Assembly (NCBI RefSeq): GCF_900129825.1
Contig: NZ_FQWZ01000004.1
Span: forward strand, 216,333 to 280,332
Reading direction: 5' to 3'
Origin: Hydrocarboniphaga daqingensis
Lineage (GTDB): Bacteria; Pseudomonadota; Gammaproteobacteria; Nevskiales; Nevskiaceae
Length of the DNA: 64,000 nucleotides
Shown: one piece after another, positions 52,003 through 62,480 of the stretch
Layout: every line of letters starts with the position of its first letter
How positions within the stretch are numbered: position 1 is the first letter of the stretch
Notes under the pieces: model-generated
The model's input: the letters and a program-made list of their open reading frames with translations, nothing else
Databases searched by the model: none
What the model was told of the DNA's origin: nothing
Made by a program: the position numbers and the translations under genes

Positions 52003-53793
52003 ATGATGCGTTCTCACTACTGCGGTCAGGTCACCGAAGCCCTGACGGGCGACACCGTCACCGTTTGCGGCTGGGTCCATCGCCGCCGCGATCACGGTGG
52101 CGTGATCTTCATCGACCTGCGCGACCGTGAGGGCATCCTGCAGTGCGTGTTCGACCCGGATGCGGCCGAGGCCTTCGCCCAGGCCGATCGCCTGCGGTCG
52201 GAGTACGTGGTCAAGATCACCGGCCGCGTCCGTCCGCGCCCGCAGGGCACCGAAAACGCCAATCTGTCCTCGGGCAAGGTCGAATTGCTAGGCAAGCAGA
52301 TCGAGCTGCTGAACCGGTCCGAGACGCCGCCGTTCCAGATCGACGATGACAGCGTCGGCGAGGACACGCGACTGACGTATCGCTACATCGACCTGCGTCG
52401 TCCGGCCATGCAGAAGAATCTGCGCCTGCGCCACGACGTGATCCGCCGCATCCGCAACTTCATGGATGCCAACGGCTTCATCGACGTCGAAACGCCGATC
52501 CTGACCCGCGCCACGCCCGAAGGCGCCCGCGATTATCTGGTGCCGTCGCGCACCCACCCGGGCAGCTTCTTTGCGCTGCCGCAGTCGCCGCAGCTGTTCA
52601 AGCAGCTGCTGATGGTGTCGGGCCTGGACCGCTACTACCAGATCGCGCGTTGCTTCCGCGATGAAGATCTGCGCGCCGACCGTCAGCCCGAATTCACCCA
52701 GCTCGACGTCGAAACCAGCTTCATGACCATGTTCGAGATCATGGAAATGATCGAAAACATGGTGAAGATGATTTTCAGCGAGGTCATGAACGTCGACCTC
52801 GGCACGTTGCCGCACATGAGCTACGCCGAGGCAATGGGCCGCTACGGCTCCGACAAGCCCGATCTGCGCAATCCGCTGGAGCTGGTCGAGATCAAGGACC
52901 TGGTCGCGGACTCCGACTTCAAGGTGTTCGCCAACCCGGCCAAGGACCCGGCCTGCCGCGTCGCCGTGCTGCGCGTGCCCGGCGGCGGCGAGAAGCTCAG
53001 CCGCGGTCAGATCGACGGCTACACGCAGTTCGTCACCCAGTACGGTGCTCGCGGTCTGGCGTGGATCAAGGTCAACGACAAGGCCAAGGGTCGTGACGGC
53101 CTGCAGTCGCCGATCGTCAAGAATCTTTCAGACGCGGCACTGACCGGCATTTTGGAACGCACCGGCGCCGTCGATGGCGACATCCTGTTCTTCGGTGCTG
53201 ACAAGTTCAAAGTGGTCTGCGACGCGCTGGGCGCGCTGCGCCTGAAAGTCGGCAACGACCTCGGCATCACCGCGGGCGGCTGGGCCGCGCTGTGGGTTGT
53301 CGACTGGCCGATGTTCGAGGCCGACGACGGCCGCTGGGTGTCGCTGCACCATCCGTTCACGGCGCCCAAGCAGTTCGATGCGCAGGAAGTCCGCAACAAC
53401 CCCGGCACGATCCTCAGCCAGGGCTACGACATCGTGCTCAATGGCATCGAAATCGGCGGCGGCAGCGTCCGCATTCATCGCGCCGACGTGCAGCAGGCCG
53501 TGTTTGACCTGTTGGGCATCACGCCCGAGGAGCAGCAGGAGAAGTTCGGCTTCCTGCTCGAAGCGCTGTCCTACGGCGCGCCGCCGCACGGTGGTATCGC
53601 GCTGGGCCTGGACCGGCTGATCATGCTGATGTCGGGCGCGCAGTCGATCCGCGAAGTGATCGCGTTCCCGAAGACCCAGACCGCTCACGACCCGATGACG
53701 AAGGCGCCCGGTGGCGTCGATGCCCGCCAGTTGCGTGAACTGTCGATCCGTTCCACGGTCCAGCCCAAGAGCGCCACGCCCGGCGCCGTCTGA
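52003..53793 (+). CDS. aspS: Aspartyl-tRNA synthetase, probably non-discriminating
   Basis: 596 residues. The OB-fold begins [20 protein letters not shown]; class II motifs are [20 protein letters not shown] (motif 2) and [13 protein letters not shown] (motif 3). The bacterial GAD insert lies between (about 290-420). Position 31 is His (RRRDHGGV), as in enzymes that charge both tRNA-Asp and tRNA-Asn; the discriminating E. coli enzyme has Leu there. If so, Asn-tRNA is formed through GatCAB. Confidence 0.97.
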   Translation: MMRSHYCGQVTEALTGDTVTVCGWVHRRRDHGGVIFIDLRDREGILQCVFDPDAAEAFAQADRLRSEYVVKITGRVRPRPQGTENANLSSGKVELLGKQIELLNRSETPPFQIDDDSVGEDTRLTYRYIDLRRPAMQKNLRLRHDVIRRIRNFMDANGFIDVETPILTRATPEGARDYLVPSRTHPGSFFALPQSPQLFKQLLMVSGLDRYYQIARCFRDEDLRADRQPEFTQLDVETSFMTMFEIMEMIENMVKMIFSEVMNVDLGTLPHMSYAEAMGRYGSDKPDLRNPLELVEIKDLVADSDFKVFANPAKDPACRVAVLRVPGGGEKLSRGQIDGYTQFVTQYGARGLAWIKVNDKAKGRDGLQSPIVKNLSDAALTGILERTGAVDGDILFFGADKFKVVCDALGALRLKVGNDLGITAGGWAALWVVDWPMFEADDGRWVSLHHPFTAPKQFDAQEVRNNPGTILSQGYDIVLNGIEIGGGSVRIHRADVQQAVFDLLGITPEEQQEKFGFLLEALSYGAPPHGGIALGLDRLIMLMSGAQSIREVIAFPKTQTAHDPMTKAPGGVDARQLRELSIRSTVQPKSATPGAV

Positions 53794-53800
53794 ACCACAC

Positions 53801-53820
53801 GCCTGCGGCTCGTCGCAGGC
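53801..53820 (+). terminator. Hairpin after aspS
   Basis: GCCTGCG at 53801-53807 pairs with CGCAGGC at 53814-53820 over a 6-base loop. No T-run follows, so termination would be weak. Confidence 0.4.
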
Positions 53821-53839
53821 GCCTTGAGGATTTCGCAGA

Positions 53840-55258
53840 ATGTCGATGATGAAACGCCGCGCGCTGACGCTGCTCGTTGGCCTGACGACCCTGTTGCTTG
53901 GCGCCTGTTCCGGCGTGGGTGACGGCAACTCGCTGCAGTCGCTGGTGCTGGTGTCGTCGGATGATGCCTCGCTGACGTTCGACGACCTGAAGACCGGCAA
54001 CTTTGGCGGCGCCACCGTGTTCGAATGCGGAACCGGCGGGCTGACGCTGTTTGGCCTGTTTACGCGCGACGGCAGCTTCGGCAACTTCACCCCCCGCGCA
54101 ACGTGGTCGTCATCGAACACCGCGGTGGCCACGGTCAGCAACGGCGATATCGTGTTTCCCGGTACGACCGACTCGTTCTATCCGGTCGGCACGGTGATCC
54201 CGGTGGCAGCCGGCAATGCGGTGATCACGGCGCGCTATCTTGATCTGAGCGCAACGATCGACGTGACGGTCAAGACGCCGCAGAACGTGGTACTCGAACC
54301 GGCAAGCTTGCGGATGGCGCCCAATTCCCAGGGCTTTTTCCGCGTCACGGCGCTGCTCGATGGCATCAAGCAGGACGTGACCGCCTTTGCTCAGACCGTG
54401 GCTTTCGCGACGCCGGACGATACGATCGCGACGGCGAGCTTTGATCTGACCGGTCCGGTGGTGCGAGCGCTGTCGCCCGGTGGTCCACTGACGCTGAACG
54501 TGACGCTTCCGATCTGCAACCGCACCTTGTCGTCGACGGTCAGCGTCGCGCCGGTGACGAGTTTGGTGATGCAGCATGAGCCGGGGTTCTCCGGCGACAT
54601 CATCGTGCCGACCAACGAGCGCGTGAAGGTGCTCGCGGATTTCGGCGACGGGCCGGAACAGGATCTGACCACGCAATCGGCGTACACGGTCAACACGACG
54701 ACGGATACCACCGCGACGACGCGGATCATCGCCAACCGCAACTTCATCACGGCGCTGACGGCCGGTGCTCCGGTCGAGGTGTCGGCAGCCTGCTGCGCAT
54801 TCGACCGCAACGCCGACGGTGATATCACCGACGAGTTGGAAGCGGCCACATCGACCAGCAACAGCCTGAGCTTCACGCCGGTGGCCGCGACGCTGACCGC
54901 GTTCAACATCACGCCGACCGATGCGCGCGTCGAGCAGTTCAGCAGCCCGCAGTTCAACGTGACCGGCGTCTACGACGGCGGCGCGCGCACGCAGGACATC
55001 ACCCGCTACGTGAGCTGGTTTGTGACCAACCCGGCCGTGTCGACGACGGTTGCTTCGCCGCTGCTGACCGTGATCAGCAGCGCCGGTTTCAGTGAAACCG
55101 CGGGCTTGGGTGTGTTCGCTGTGCCGCCGACGGTTGACCGCGTCACCGTCGATACGCCGCTGACGCTGCAGGCAACGCTGGCCTCGGCGGTGCAGCCGGC
55201 GACGGCCTTGCCGGCGCAGACCACGACGGTTGTCGTCACCCCGGCGCCAGCACCCTGA
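53840..55258 (+). CDS. Lipoprotein with Ig-like (BIG2-type) repeats
   Basis: 472 residues. A lipoprotein signal ends in LLLGACSG, so it is probably anchored by a lipidated cysteine at residue 23. The mature part is threonine- and valine-rich with at least three Ig-like domains, recognisable by TWSSSNTAVATVSNG, LTTQSAYTVNT and ITRYVSWFVTNPAVST. Function unknown; such proteins occur on the surface or in the periplasm. It is convergent with xseA. Confidence 0.75.
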   Translation: MSMMKRRALTLLVGLTTLLLGACSGVGDGNSLQSLVLVSSDDASLTFDDLKTGNFGGATVFECGTGGLTLFGLFTRDGSFGNFTPRATWSSSNTAVATVSNGDIVFPGTTDSFYPVGTVIPVAAGNAVITARYLDLSATIDVTVKTPQNVVLEPASLRMAPNSQGFFRVTALLDGIKQDVTAFAQTVAFATPDDTIATASFDLTGPVVRALSPGGPLTLNVTLPICNRTLSSTVSVAPVTSLVMQHEPGFSGDIIVPTNERVKVLADFGDGPEQDLTTQSAYTVNTTTDTTATTRIIANRNFITALTAGAPVEVSAACCAFDRNADGDITDELEAATSTSNSLSFTPVAATLTAFNITPTDARVEQFSSPQFNVTGVYDGGARTQDITRYVSWFVTNPAVSTTVASPLLTVISSAGFSETAGLGVFAVPPTVDRVTVDTPLTLQATLASAVQPATALPAQTTTVVVTPAPAP

Positions 55259-55265
55259 TGCCGCG

Positions 55266-55290
55266 AGCCCGCCGACTTAGTCGGCGGGCT
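55266..55290. terminator. Bidirectional terminator-like hairpin
   Basis: AGCCCGCCGA at 55266-55275 pairs with TCGGCGGGCT at 55281-55290 over a 5-base loop, overlapping the xseA stop. It lies between convergent genes; short T/A runs only. Confidence 0.55.
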
Positions 55291-56614
55291 TGACCAGCCG
55301 CAGCCGACCGCGCGCCAGCTGCAAGTCGACGGCCGTGCCAGCGGTCACTGCATCGGCATCCATCAGTACCCGGCCATCGGCGTCACGCGCAATCGCATAG
55401 CCTCGCTGTAGGACCGCCTGCGGATTGAAGCTGGCCAGCAGTGCTTCGATCTGATCGAGCCGGTCGCGTCGCGAGCGCAGCTGCAACACCGTCGCCTGCT
55501 GCAAGCGCGTCTGGAGCCGCAGGCATTCGCTGCGCGCCTGGTTGATGCGCAGCTGCGGACGCGTCGCCAGCAGCCGCGCCTGCAGTGCCGACCATCGTGC
55601 GCGACGCAGATCCAGGTGCTGGCGCAACGCGCGCTGCAAGCGACTCTCGAGTTCGTCCAGCCGTTGTGCGCGATCCTGCAGGCGCCGCCCTGGATGCAGC
55701 GCGATCAAGCGCTGGTTGGCGCGCTGCAATCGCAGTGCGGACTGCTGCTGCGCCTGCCGCTGCAAGCGCGCCAGCGCTTGCCCGAGTTGATCAATGCGAC
55801 GCCGCCAGTCGGCGATGTCCGGGCTGGCCAGCTCGGCAGCGGCGGTCGGCGTCGGCGCGCGCAAGTCGGCCGCAAAGTCGGCAATCGTAAAGTCCACTTC
55901 GTGGCCAATGCCGCTGATGACCGGTACGCGGCAGGCGCGTATTGCGCGGGCCACGGCCTCTTCGTTGAATGCCCACAGGTCTTCGAGCGAGCCGCCGCCA
56001 CGCACCAGCAGGATCAACTCGACCGCCGGTGCGCGCACCGGCAGGTGCTGCAGGGCCTTGACGATCGCCGGCGCCGCTTCGGCGCCCTGCACAGGGACCG
56101 GCAGCAGATGCACGGTCGTCAGCGGAAAGCGTCGCGATAGCGCGGTCAAAACGTCCTGCACGGCCGCGCCGCTGGCCGAGGTGATCAGGCCAATCGCGCG
56201 CGGAACCGGCGGAATCGGCCGCTTGATCGCGGCGTCGAACAGGCCTTCGGCCTGCAAGCGGGCCTTGAGCCGTTCGTAGGCCAGCAGTAATGCACCCTGG
56301 CCGGCCGGCTCCATCGCTTCGCAGATCAACTGCAGGTCGCCGCGCGCGACGTAGACGCTGGCCTGGGCGCGCACGCGCACTTGATCGCCGTCGCGCGGCT
56401 GCGGCCGTACAAGGTAATTGGCCTTGCGGAACATCACGCAGCGCAGCTGGGCGCCGCTGTCCTTGAGCGTGAAGTACCAATGGCCCGATGCCGGACGCGC
56501 CAGATTGCTGATCTCGCCTTCGACCCATAGCGACGGCAGCGAGTCTTCGACCAGGCCGCGCAGCATCTCGCTCAGTTCGGATACCGCGTAGACCGTCTGC
56601 TGCGCTGTCGCCAT
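55277..56614 (-). CDS. xseA: Exodeoxyribonuclease VII large subunit
   Basis: 445 residues from the ATG at 56612-56614 (MATAQQTVYAVSELSEML). The OB domain (SLWVEGEISNLARPASGHWY), the catalytic core (ITSASGAAVQDVLTALSRRFP, ILLVRGGGSLEDLWAFNEE, VISGIGHEVDFTIADFAAD) and the long coiled-coil arm are all present. It degrades single-stranded DNA with the XseB subunit, which is not in the window. It is divergent from guaB. Confidence 0.95.
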   Translation of the reverse strand: MATAQQTVYAVSELSEMLRGLVEDSLPSLWVEGEISNLARPASGHWYFTLKDSGAQLRCVMFRKANYLVRPQPRDGDQVRVRAQASVYVARGDLQLICEAMEPAGQGALLLAYERLKARLQAEGLFDAAIKRPIPPVPRAIGLITSASGAAVQDVLTALSRRFPLTTVHLLPVPVQGAEAAPAIVKALQHLPVRAPAVELILLVRGGGSLEDLWAFNEEAVARAIRACRVPVISGIGHEVDFTIADFAADLRAPTPTAAAELASPDIADWRRRIDQLGQALARLQRQAQQQSALRLQRANQRLIALHPGRRLQDRAQRLDELESRLQRALRQHLDLRRARWSALQARLLATRPQLRINQARSECLRLQTRLQQATVLQLRSRRDRLDQIEALLASFNPQAVLQRGYAIARDADGRVLMDADAVTAGTAVDLQLARGRLRLVKPAD

Positions 56615-56657
56615 CGGGGGGCTGGGTTCCGGCAAGAAAAGCGGGGGATTGAGCGCG

Positions 56658-56663
56658 TATAAT
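56658..56663 (+). promoter_or_regulatory. -10 element of the guaBA promoter
   Basis: TATAAT, a perfect -10 box, lies 22 bases before the guaB ATG. A good -35 is not visible at 17 bases upstream. Since xseA starts at 56614, promoters for both genes share this short region. Confidence 0.5.
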
Positions 56664-56685
56664 ATGGCTTTGCCGGAGCCGTTAT

Positions 56686-58176
56686 ATGTCACGTCATTCC
56701 CAAGACTCCCGCATCGATCTGGAAGCGCTGACTTTCGATGACGTGCTGCTGCAGCCCGCTTATTCCGAAGTGCTGCCGCGACAGGTCGATTTGCGTACCC
56801 CTCTGACCTCGCGCATCACGCTGAACATCCCGCTGATGTCCTCGGCGATGGACACGGTGACCGAAGCCAAGCTCGCCATCGCGCTCGCGCAGGAAGGCGG
56901 CATCGGCATCATCCACAAGAACATGACGATCGCCCGCCAGGCGGCCGAAGTGCTGGCGGTCAAGAAGTTCGAAGCCGGCGTCATCGTCGACCCGGTCACC
57001 GTGCGGCCCTCGATGACGATCGGCGAAGTGCTGGCACTGACCCGCGCGCATCGCTTCAGCGGCGTGCCGGTGGTCGAGGGTGACCGGTTGGTTGGCATCG
57101 TCACCAGCCGCGACCTGCGCTTCGAAACGCGCTTCGATCAGCCGGTATCGAGCATCATGACGCCGCAGGATCGTCTGGTGACGGTCAAGGAAGGCGCAAG
57201 CAAGGAAGAAGTCGTTTCCAAGCTGCACCAGCATCGCATCGAGAAGGTGCTGGTCATCAACGATCTGTTCCAGTTGCGCGGCATGATCACGGTCAAGGAC
57301 ATCCAGAAGTCCAGCGACTTCCCCAGTGCCTGCAAGGATGAGCGCGGCCGCTTGCGTGTCGGCGCTGCGGTCGGCACCGGCGGCGACACCGACGACCGGA
57401 TCGCGGCACTGGTCGAAGCCGGCGTCGATGTTGTCGTCGTCGATACCGCGCATGGCCATTCCAAGGGCGTGCTCGACCGCGTCCGCGCGATCAAGACGCG
57501 CTACCCCGACCTGCAGGTGATCGGCGGCAACATCGCCACCGGCGATGCGGCATTGGCGCTGGTGGAAGCCGGCGCCGACGCGGTCAAGGTCGGCATCGGC
57601 CCCGGTTCGATCTGCACGACGCGCGTTGTCGCCGGCGTCGGCGTGCCGCAGGTCAGCGCCGTGATGAGCGTGGCCGATGCGCTGCGCGGCACCGGCATAC
57701 CGCTGATTTCCGACGGCGGCGTACGCTATTCCGGCGACTTCGCCAAGGCGATCGCCTCGGGTGCCTATGCGGTCATGGTCGGCTCGATGCTGGCCGGCAC
57801 CGAAGAAGCGCCCGGCGATGTCGAGCTGTACCAGGGCCGCTCATACAAGGCGTATCGCGGCATGGGCTCGATGGGCGCGATGAGCCAGGCGCAGGGTTCC
57901 AAGGACCGCTACTTCCAGGACACCACGTCCGAAGTCGAAAAGCTGGTGCCGGAAGGCATTGAGGGTCGCGTGCCGTACAAGGGCCCGATGACGGCGATCG
58001 TGCATCAGATGATCGGCGGTCTGCGTGCCAGCATGGGCTACACCGGCTGCATGAGCATCGAAGAAATGCGCACCAAGACGCGCTTCGTCAAGATCACCTC
58101 GGCCGGCATCAAGGAGAGCCACGTCCACGACGTGACGATCACCAAGGAAGCCCCGAACTACCGCACGCAAAGCTGA
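56686..58176 (+). CDS. guaB: IMP dehydrogenase
   Basis: 496 residues. [20 protein letters not shown] opens the barrel, two CBS domains lie at about 100-220, the catalytic cysteine is in [11 protein letters not shown] and the flap in [12 protein letters not shown]. It makes XMP from IMP, the first step to GMP. It precedes guaA by 14 bases. Confidence 0.97.
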   Translation: MSRHSQDSRIDLEALTFDDVLLQPAYSEVLPRQVDLRTPLTSRITLNIPLMSSAMDTVTEAKLAIALAQEGGIGIIHKNMTIARQAAEVLAVKKFEAGVIVDPVTVRPSMTIGEVLALTRAHRFSGVPVVEGDRLVGIVTSRDLRFETRFDQPVSSIMTPQDRLVTVKEGASKEEVVSKLHQHRIEKVLVINDLFQLRGMITVKDIQKSSDFPSACKDERGRLRVGAAVGTGGDTDDRIAALVEAGVDVVVVDTAHGHSKGVLDRVRAIKTRYPDLQVIGGNIATGDAALALVEAGADAVKVGIGPGSICTTRVVAGVGVPQVSAVMSVADALRGTGIPLISDGGVRYSGDFAKAIASGAYAVMVGSMLAGTEEAPGDVELYQGRSYKAYRGMGSMGAMSQAQGSKDRYFQDTTSEVEKLVPEGIEGRVPYKGPMTAIVHQMIGGLRASMGYTGCMSIEEMRTKTRFVKITSAGIKESHVHDVTITKEAPNYRTQS

Positions 58177-58190
58177 GCAAGGCCATCGAC

Positions 58191-59780
58191 GTGACTGCCG
58201 CCGCCGACATCAACATCCACGCCGATCGCATCCTGATCCTCGACTTCGGCTCGCAGCTGACCCAGCTGATCGCGCGCCGTGTCCGCGAACTGGGCGTCTA
58301 CTGCGAGCTGCACCCCTGGGACATCGACGATGCGACGATCCGCGCGTTTGCGCCCAAGGGCGTGATCCTGTCGGGCAGTCCGGAGTCGGTCACCGAGCCG
58401 GGTTCGCCGCGCGTCCCGGGCGCGGTCTGGGAACTGGGCGTGCCGGTGCTCGGCATCTGCTACGGCATGCAAGTGATGGCGCATACCTTCGGTGGCGTCG
58501 TCGAGCCGCACGATCAAAAGGAGTTCGGCTACGCCGAGATCCGCGCGCGCGGCCACAGCGCGTTGCTGCGTGACATCGAAGACCGCGTCAACGAACAGGG
58601 CCATGGCCTGCTCGACGTGTGGATGTCGCATGGCGATCGCGTCGTGCAATTGCCCGAAGGCTTCAAGGCGATCGCCTCGACGCCGGACCTGCCGCTGGCC
58701 GGCATGGCCGACGAAACCCGCCGCTATTACGGCGTGCAGTTTCATCCCGAAGTCACGCACACGCGCCAGGGCACGCGGCTGTATGCGCGGTTTGTCCATG
58801 AGATCTGCGGCTGCTCCGATGCTTGGAAGCCCGGCAACATCATCGACGACGCGATTGCTCGCGTTCGTGAACAGGTCGGCGATGGCCATGTGCTGCTCGG
58901 CTTGTCGGGCGGTGTCGACTCGTCAGTGGTCGCCGCGCTGCTGCACAAGGCCATCGGCCCGCAGCTGACCTGCGTGTTCGTCGACCATGGCCTGCTGCGC
59001 CATTGCGAAGGCGATCAGGTGATGAAGATCTTCGCCGACCATCTGGGCGTCAAGGTGATCCGCGTCGATGCCGAAGCGCGCTTCCTCGGCGCGCTCGCCG
59101 GCGTCAGCGACCCGGAGGCCAAGCGCAAGATCATCGGCAAGCTGTTCATCGACGTGTTCGACGAAGAGTCAGCCAAGATCGACAACGTGCAGTTTCTGGC
59201 GCAGGGCACGATCTACCCTGACGTGATCGAGTCGGCTGGCAGCAAGACCGGCAAGGCGCATGTGATCAAGAGCCACCATAACGTCGGTGGCTTGCCCGAG
59301 CGGATGAAGCTCAAGCTGGTCGAACCGCTGCGCGAGCTGTTCAAGGACGAAGTGCGGCGGATCGGCGTCGAACTGGGCCTGCCACACGAGATGGTCTACC
59401 GCCATCCGTTCCCCGGCCCGGGCTTGGGCGTGCGCATTCTCGGCGAGGTCACCAAGGCGGCGGCTGACACGCTGCGGCTGGCCGACCACATCTTCATCGA
59501 AGAGCTGCGCAAAAGCGGCTGGTACGACAAGACCAGCCAGGCTTTCGCGGTGTTTCTGCCGATCAAGTCGGTCGGCGTCACCGGCGACGGCCGTCGCTAC
59601 GAGCCGGTGATCGCGCTGCGCGCGGTCGAGACGATCGACTTCATGACCGCGCACTGGGCGCATCTGCCATACGACCTGCTCGACGTCGTGTCGCGCCGCA
59701 TCGTTAACGAAATCGCCGGCGTCTCGCGCGTGGTCTACGACGTTAGCGGCAAGCCGCCTGCGACGATCGAGTGGGAGTGA
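58191..59780 (+). CDS. guaA: GMP synthase (glutamine-hydrolysing)
   Basis: 529 residues from the GTG at 58191. Class I glutamine amidotransferase domain with nucleophile Cys in [11 protein letters not shown] and the His/Glu pair near [11 protein letters not shown]-pyrophosphatase domain with [16 protein letters not shown]-terminal dimerisation domain ending ATIEWE. It converts XMP to GMP and completes the guaBA operon. Confidence 0.97.
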   Translation: MTAAADINIHADRILILDFGSQLTQLIARRVRELGVYCELHPWDIDDATIRAFAPKGVILSGSPESVTEPGSPRVPGAVWELGVPVLGICYGMQVMAHTFGGVVEPHDQKEFGYAEIRARGHSALLRDIEDRVNEQGHGLLDVWMSHGDRVVQLPEGFKAIASTPDLPLAGMADETRRYYGVQFHPEVTHTRQGTRLYARFVHEICGCSDAWKPGNIIDDAIARVREQVGDGHVLLGLSGGVDSSVVAALLHKAIGPQLTCVFVDHGLLRHCEGDQVMKIFADHLGVKVIRVDAEARFLGALAGVSDPEAKRKIIGKLFIDVFDEESAKIDNVQFLAQGTIYPDVIESAGSKTGKAHVIKSHHNVGGLPERMKLKLVEPLRELFKDEVRRIGVELGLPHEMVYRHPFPGPGLGVRILGEVTKAAADTLRLADHIFIEELRKSGWYDKTSQAFAVFLPIKSVGVTGDGRRYEPVIALRAVETIDFMTAHWAHLPYDLLDVVSRRIVNEIAGVSRVVYDVSGKPPATIEWE

Positions 59781-59869
59781 TTCTGCGTCGCTGATCTGCG
59801 GCGGCGATACGCCGCCGACGGCTGCGTGCCGTATCTCGATCGGCGGGAAGCGCGCCGAGCACCGGCTGA

Positions 59870-62419
59870 CTAGAACTGGTACCGGAAGAACGCTTGTACG
59901 TAGTCGCGATCACGTACGAGATTGGCGCTACCTCCGCCCATGAATCTTGTGTACCCAATCGTGACGGAGAAGAAGTCGCGGTAGCGGGTTTCGAGCAGGC
60001 TGTCGGACTGCATCCGGCCCTTGACGAAGTTGCCGCCGGGCCCCGGTGCGGTTCCGCCGACATCATGCGCCCAGGTCAGTATCGGTCGAAGGCTGATGTT
60101 TGGAAGCACGCTCTCGTAACTAAAGATGCCGATGAGCCGGTAACCCCAGGAAAACGGGTCCGGGTATAAGCTGAGATCCTGCTGATGTTGGTTGAAGCGC
60201 AGGCCATCGGCTCCCACGGTACAGCTCGGATTCGCCGAACAGGCCTGGCGCGATCCATCAGCGCCTGAGCCGTCTGCGCCGGCGCTGGCGGAGTAATGGG
60301 TGCCCGGCGCCTCGAACTGCAGTTGATCAAGCGGCGGAAGATGGGGCACCCACTCGGCACCCCATTCGCCGACAACGATGATCTGGTCAGCATGGAACCA
60401 GTTGTCGGGCGATAGCACGCGTGTCGTACTGAAGTTGAATTGATAGACCGATTGGCGCTCGTAGCCGCGGATGTAGCAATCAGCGCCGGGACGGTAGTCA
60501 GTCTCACTCATGTCTGCCAAGCACGGAGTGTTCTCACCCACAGTGCCGCCCCGATACGGGATCACGAAGTTCGGATACGCACGCGCTGAGCCCGGCACGT
60601 GGCCGATGCCGACATTGATGATGTCTGGATAGGGGTTGTTGCCACTGGCGTCGGTGAAATTGCTGCTGCCGTAGTTTGTCGAGTTTCCACTTGCGTCGAA
60701 GCCGATGCCGAGGTTCGCGAGTTGGGCGGACCCGGCGCATCCGAGCGACGGATCATGACAGCGTGTCAGCGTAGGGCCGAGCGCCGCGAACCCGAGATCC
60801 TGCAGATCGATCTGCAGTGGCAGATTGGGTCGGTAGGCCACTTCACCCTGGATCGAGTAATCGCCGACCGTGGTGTTGAAGCTGATACCAAATAGTTGGA
60901 TGTCTTCCGGATAAACGAGCTGGATCCTTGCCGAGTCCAGCGGTGCTGCACTATCGGTTGCATAAGAGGCCGACTCACCAGGGTGAGTGAGCGAATGCAG
61001 GAATGGGATGTCGGGACAGGCGGCCAGAAAGCTGAGTAAGTCGGTGGCGTCCATGTTCAACGGATTGCCCTCGCGTCTGGCGCAACTGGGATGGGTCGCG
61101 TAAAAGCTCGCGATCGGTAGGCGCGAGTGATAGTTCATGTAGTAGACACCGGCCTGCATACCACTGCCGATGTTTTCGAAGTAGTACTGCAATGCCACCC
61201 CGAACTGTCTGGCGGTGCGCGGATCGTCGTCGGGTACCCGGAGGATGCTGCCGGTGGTGTTGCTCAAACCGGATACCGGCGAATCTAGTGGCATCCCGAT
61301 TCGGCTTGGATCTTCGGCGATGCCGCCGGTACTGAGATTGACGCTGCCGACCGCGTTGTAGGTTCCAATGTCGAGGTCAGAGAAATAGCTGCCTGGCGCG
61401 GCGATCTCGACCGGCTTCCACTCCAGCTGATAGAACGCCTCAATGCTCAAGTTCGTGACTGGCTCAAAGCTGCCGTACACCATATTCACCGGCGTGTAGA
61501 CCTCTTCGACCGTTTTGCCAATGCGGTTGAAGTTGTTTGCATTGACCGGATTGGCCTGGTTGATGCTGTTGAGGACCAAGGTGGTGCTTTCGCCCCAGTT
61601 AACGAGTTGCCGTCCGATTTTCAGCGTCAGCTCGCGCTCGTTCCAAAGTTCGACATTGCCGTAGAACACGGCATCGAGCAGTTGCAGATCGGTTCCAATC
61701 TGGCGCAAGGTCGGTCCATCGCTGCGCTTGTTGCGGACGACACCGCCAGGGCCGTAGGACAGCCGTCCGCCATCATCGGTCGGCTGCCCCCAAGGCCTGC
61801 CTGCGATCAAGCCCGTGAATAGGGCTGCTGGGTTCGTTAGCAGTGCCGACGGATCCTCTGGCAGCCCGATTGGCAGCGCCGACGTACGCCGTCCTACCTC
61901 CAGGCGGTTGTCCGGCGTGATGCGGTTCGGGTGATGTTCAGTGAAGTTTTCGTTGACGGCATCGTAGAAGTACAAGATCCGTGTGAAGAACCCGAAGTCA
62001 CCGAAGGTCACATTCAGATCTGAAGTGACCTTGGTGACCGCCGAAAACAGGTCGCCCTTGTCGTAGTTCAGATTGCCGTCATCACTGTTCATCGATGCCG
62101 CACCCGGCGCAGTGACCAGTCGCTGCGCAGGAAAGATCTGGTTCTTGAATAAGCCCTGGCACGACTGATAGGCCCCGTTGGGGCCCGAGCAGAGCTGAGG
62201 ATTGAGATTGCTTTTGCCAATGAGGTCGTCGCTACGACCTTCGACGCGGATACCGGCACCCGTCGTGATGCTGGTATTGAGAACGGCGTCGATCCTGGTA
62301 TCGCCGATCGGAATTCCATACGTGGCGGCGTGAGCGCGATTCAAGCTCAATGCGCTGACGGCCAGGCATAAGAGTGTTCCTGAAGCCCATCCTCCCGCAG
62401 CTCTTGCGCCATGAGTCAT
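59870..62419 (-). CDS. DUF1302 outer-membrane protein
   Basis: 849 residues. A signal peptide ends near LSLNRAHA-ATYG. The body is rich in beta segments and aromatic residues and ends QAFFRYQF, the C-terminal Phe of an outer-membrane barrel. LKIGRQLVNWGESTTL and NPVNANNF are typical for DUF1302, which is common near steroid, terpene or aromatic breakdown genes and is thought to help take up hydrophobic substrates. It lies downstream of the flavin monooxygenase on the same strand. Confidence 0.85.
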   Translation of the reverse strand: MTHGARAAGGWASGTLLCLAVSALSLNRAHAATYGIPIGDTRIDAVLNTSITTGAGIRVEGRSDDLIGKSNLNPQLCSGPNGAYQSCQGLFKNQIFPAQRLVTAPGAASMNSDDGNLNYDKGDLFSAVTKVTSDLNVTFGDFGFFTRILYFYDAVNENFTEHHPNRITPDNRLEVGRRTSALPIGLPEDPSALLTNPAALFTGLIAGRPWGQPTDDGGRLSYGPGGVVRNKRSDGPTLRQIGTDLQLLDAVFYGNVELWNERELTLKIGRQLVNWGESTTLVLNSINQANPVNANNFNRIGKTVEEVYTPVNMVYGSFEPVTNLSIEAFYQLEWKPVEIAAPGSYFSDLDIGTYNAVGSVNLSTGGIAEDPSRIGMPLDSPVSGLSNTTGSILRVPDDDPRTARQFGVALQYYFENIGSGMQAGVYYMNYHSRLPIASFYATHPSCARREGNPLNMDATDLLSFLAACPDIPFLHSLTHPGESASYATDSAAPLDSARIQLVYPEDIQLFGISFNTTVGDYSIQGEVAYRPNLPLQIDLQDLGFAALGPTLTRCHDPSLGCAGSAQLANLGIGFDASGNSTNYGSSNFTDASGNNPYPDIINVGIGHVPGSARAYPNFVIPYRGGTVGENTPCLADMSETDYRPGADCYIRGYERQSVYQFNFSTTRVLSPDNWFHADQIIVVGEWGAEWVPHLPPLDQLQFEAPGTHYSASAGADGSGADGSRQACSANPSCTVGADGLRFNQHQQDLSLYPDPFSWGYRLIGIFSYESVLPNISLRPILTWAHDVGGTAPGPGGNFVKGRMQSDSLLETRYRDFFSVTIGYTRFMGGGSANLVRDRDYVQAFFRYQF

Positions 62420-62480
62420 GTCGCTCTCCTCGTAATTTTTATTTGAAACAGCGCTCGTTATCGGTCAGAGCCGCTCGTGA

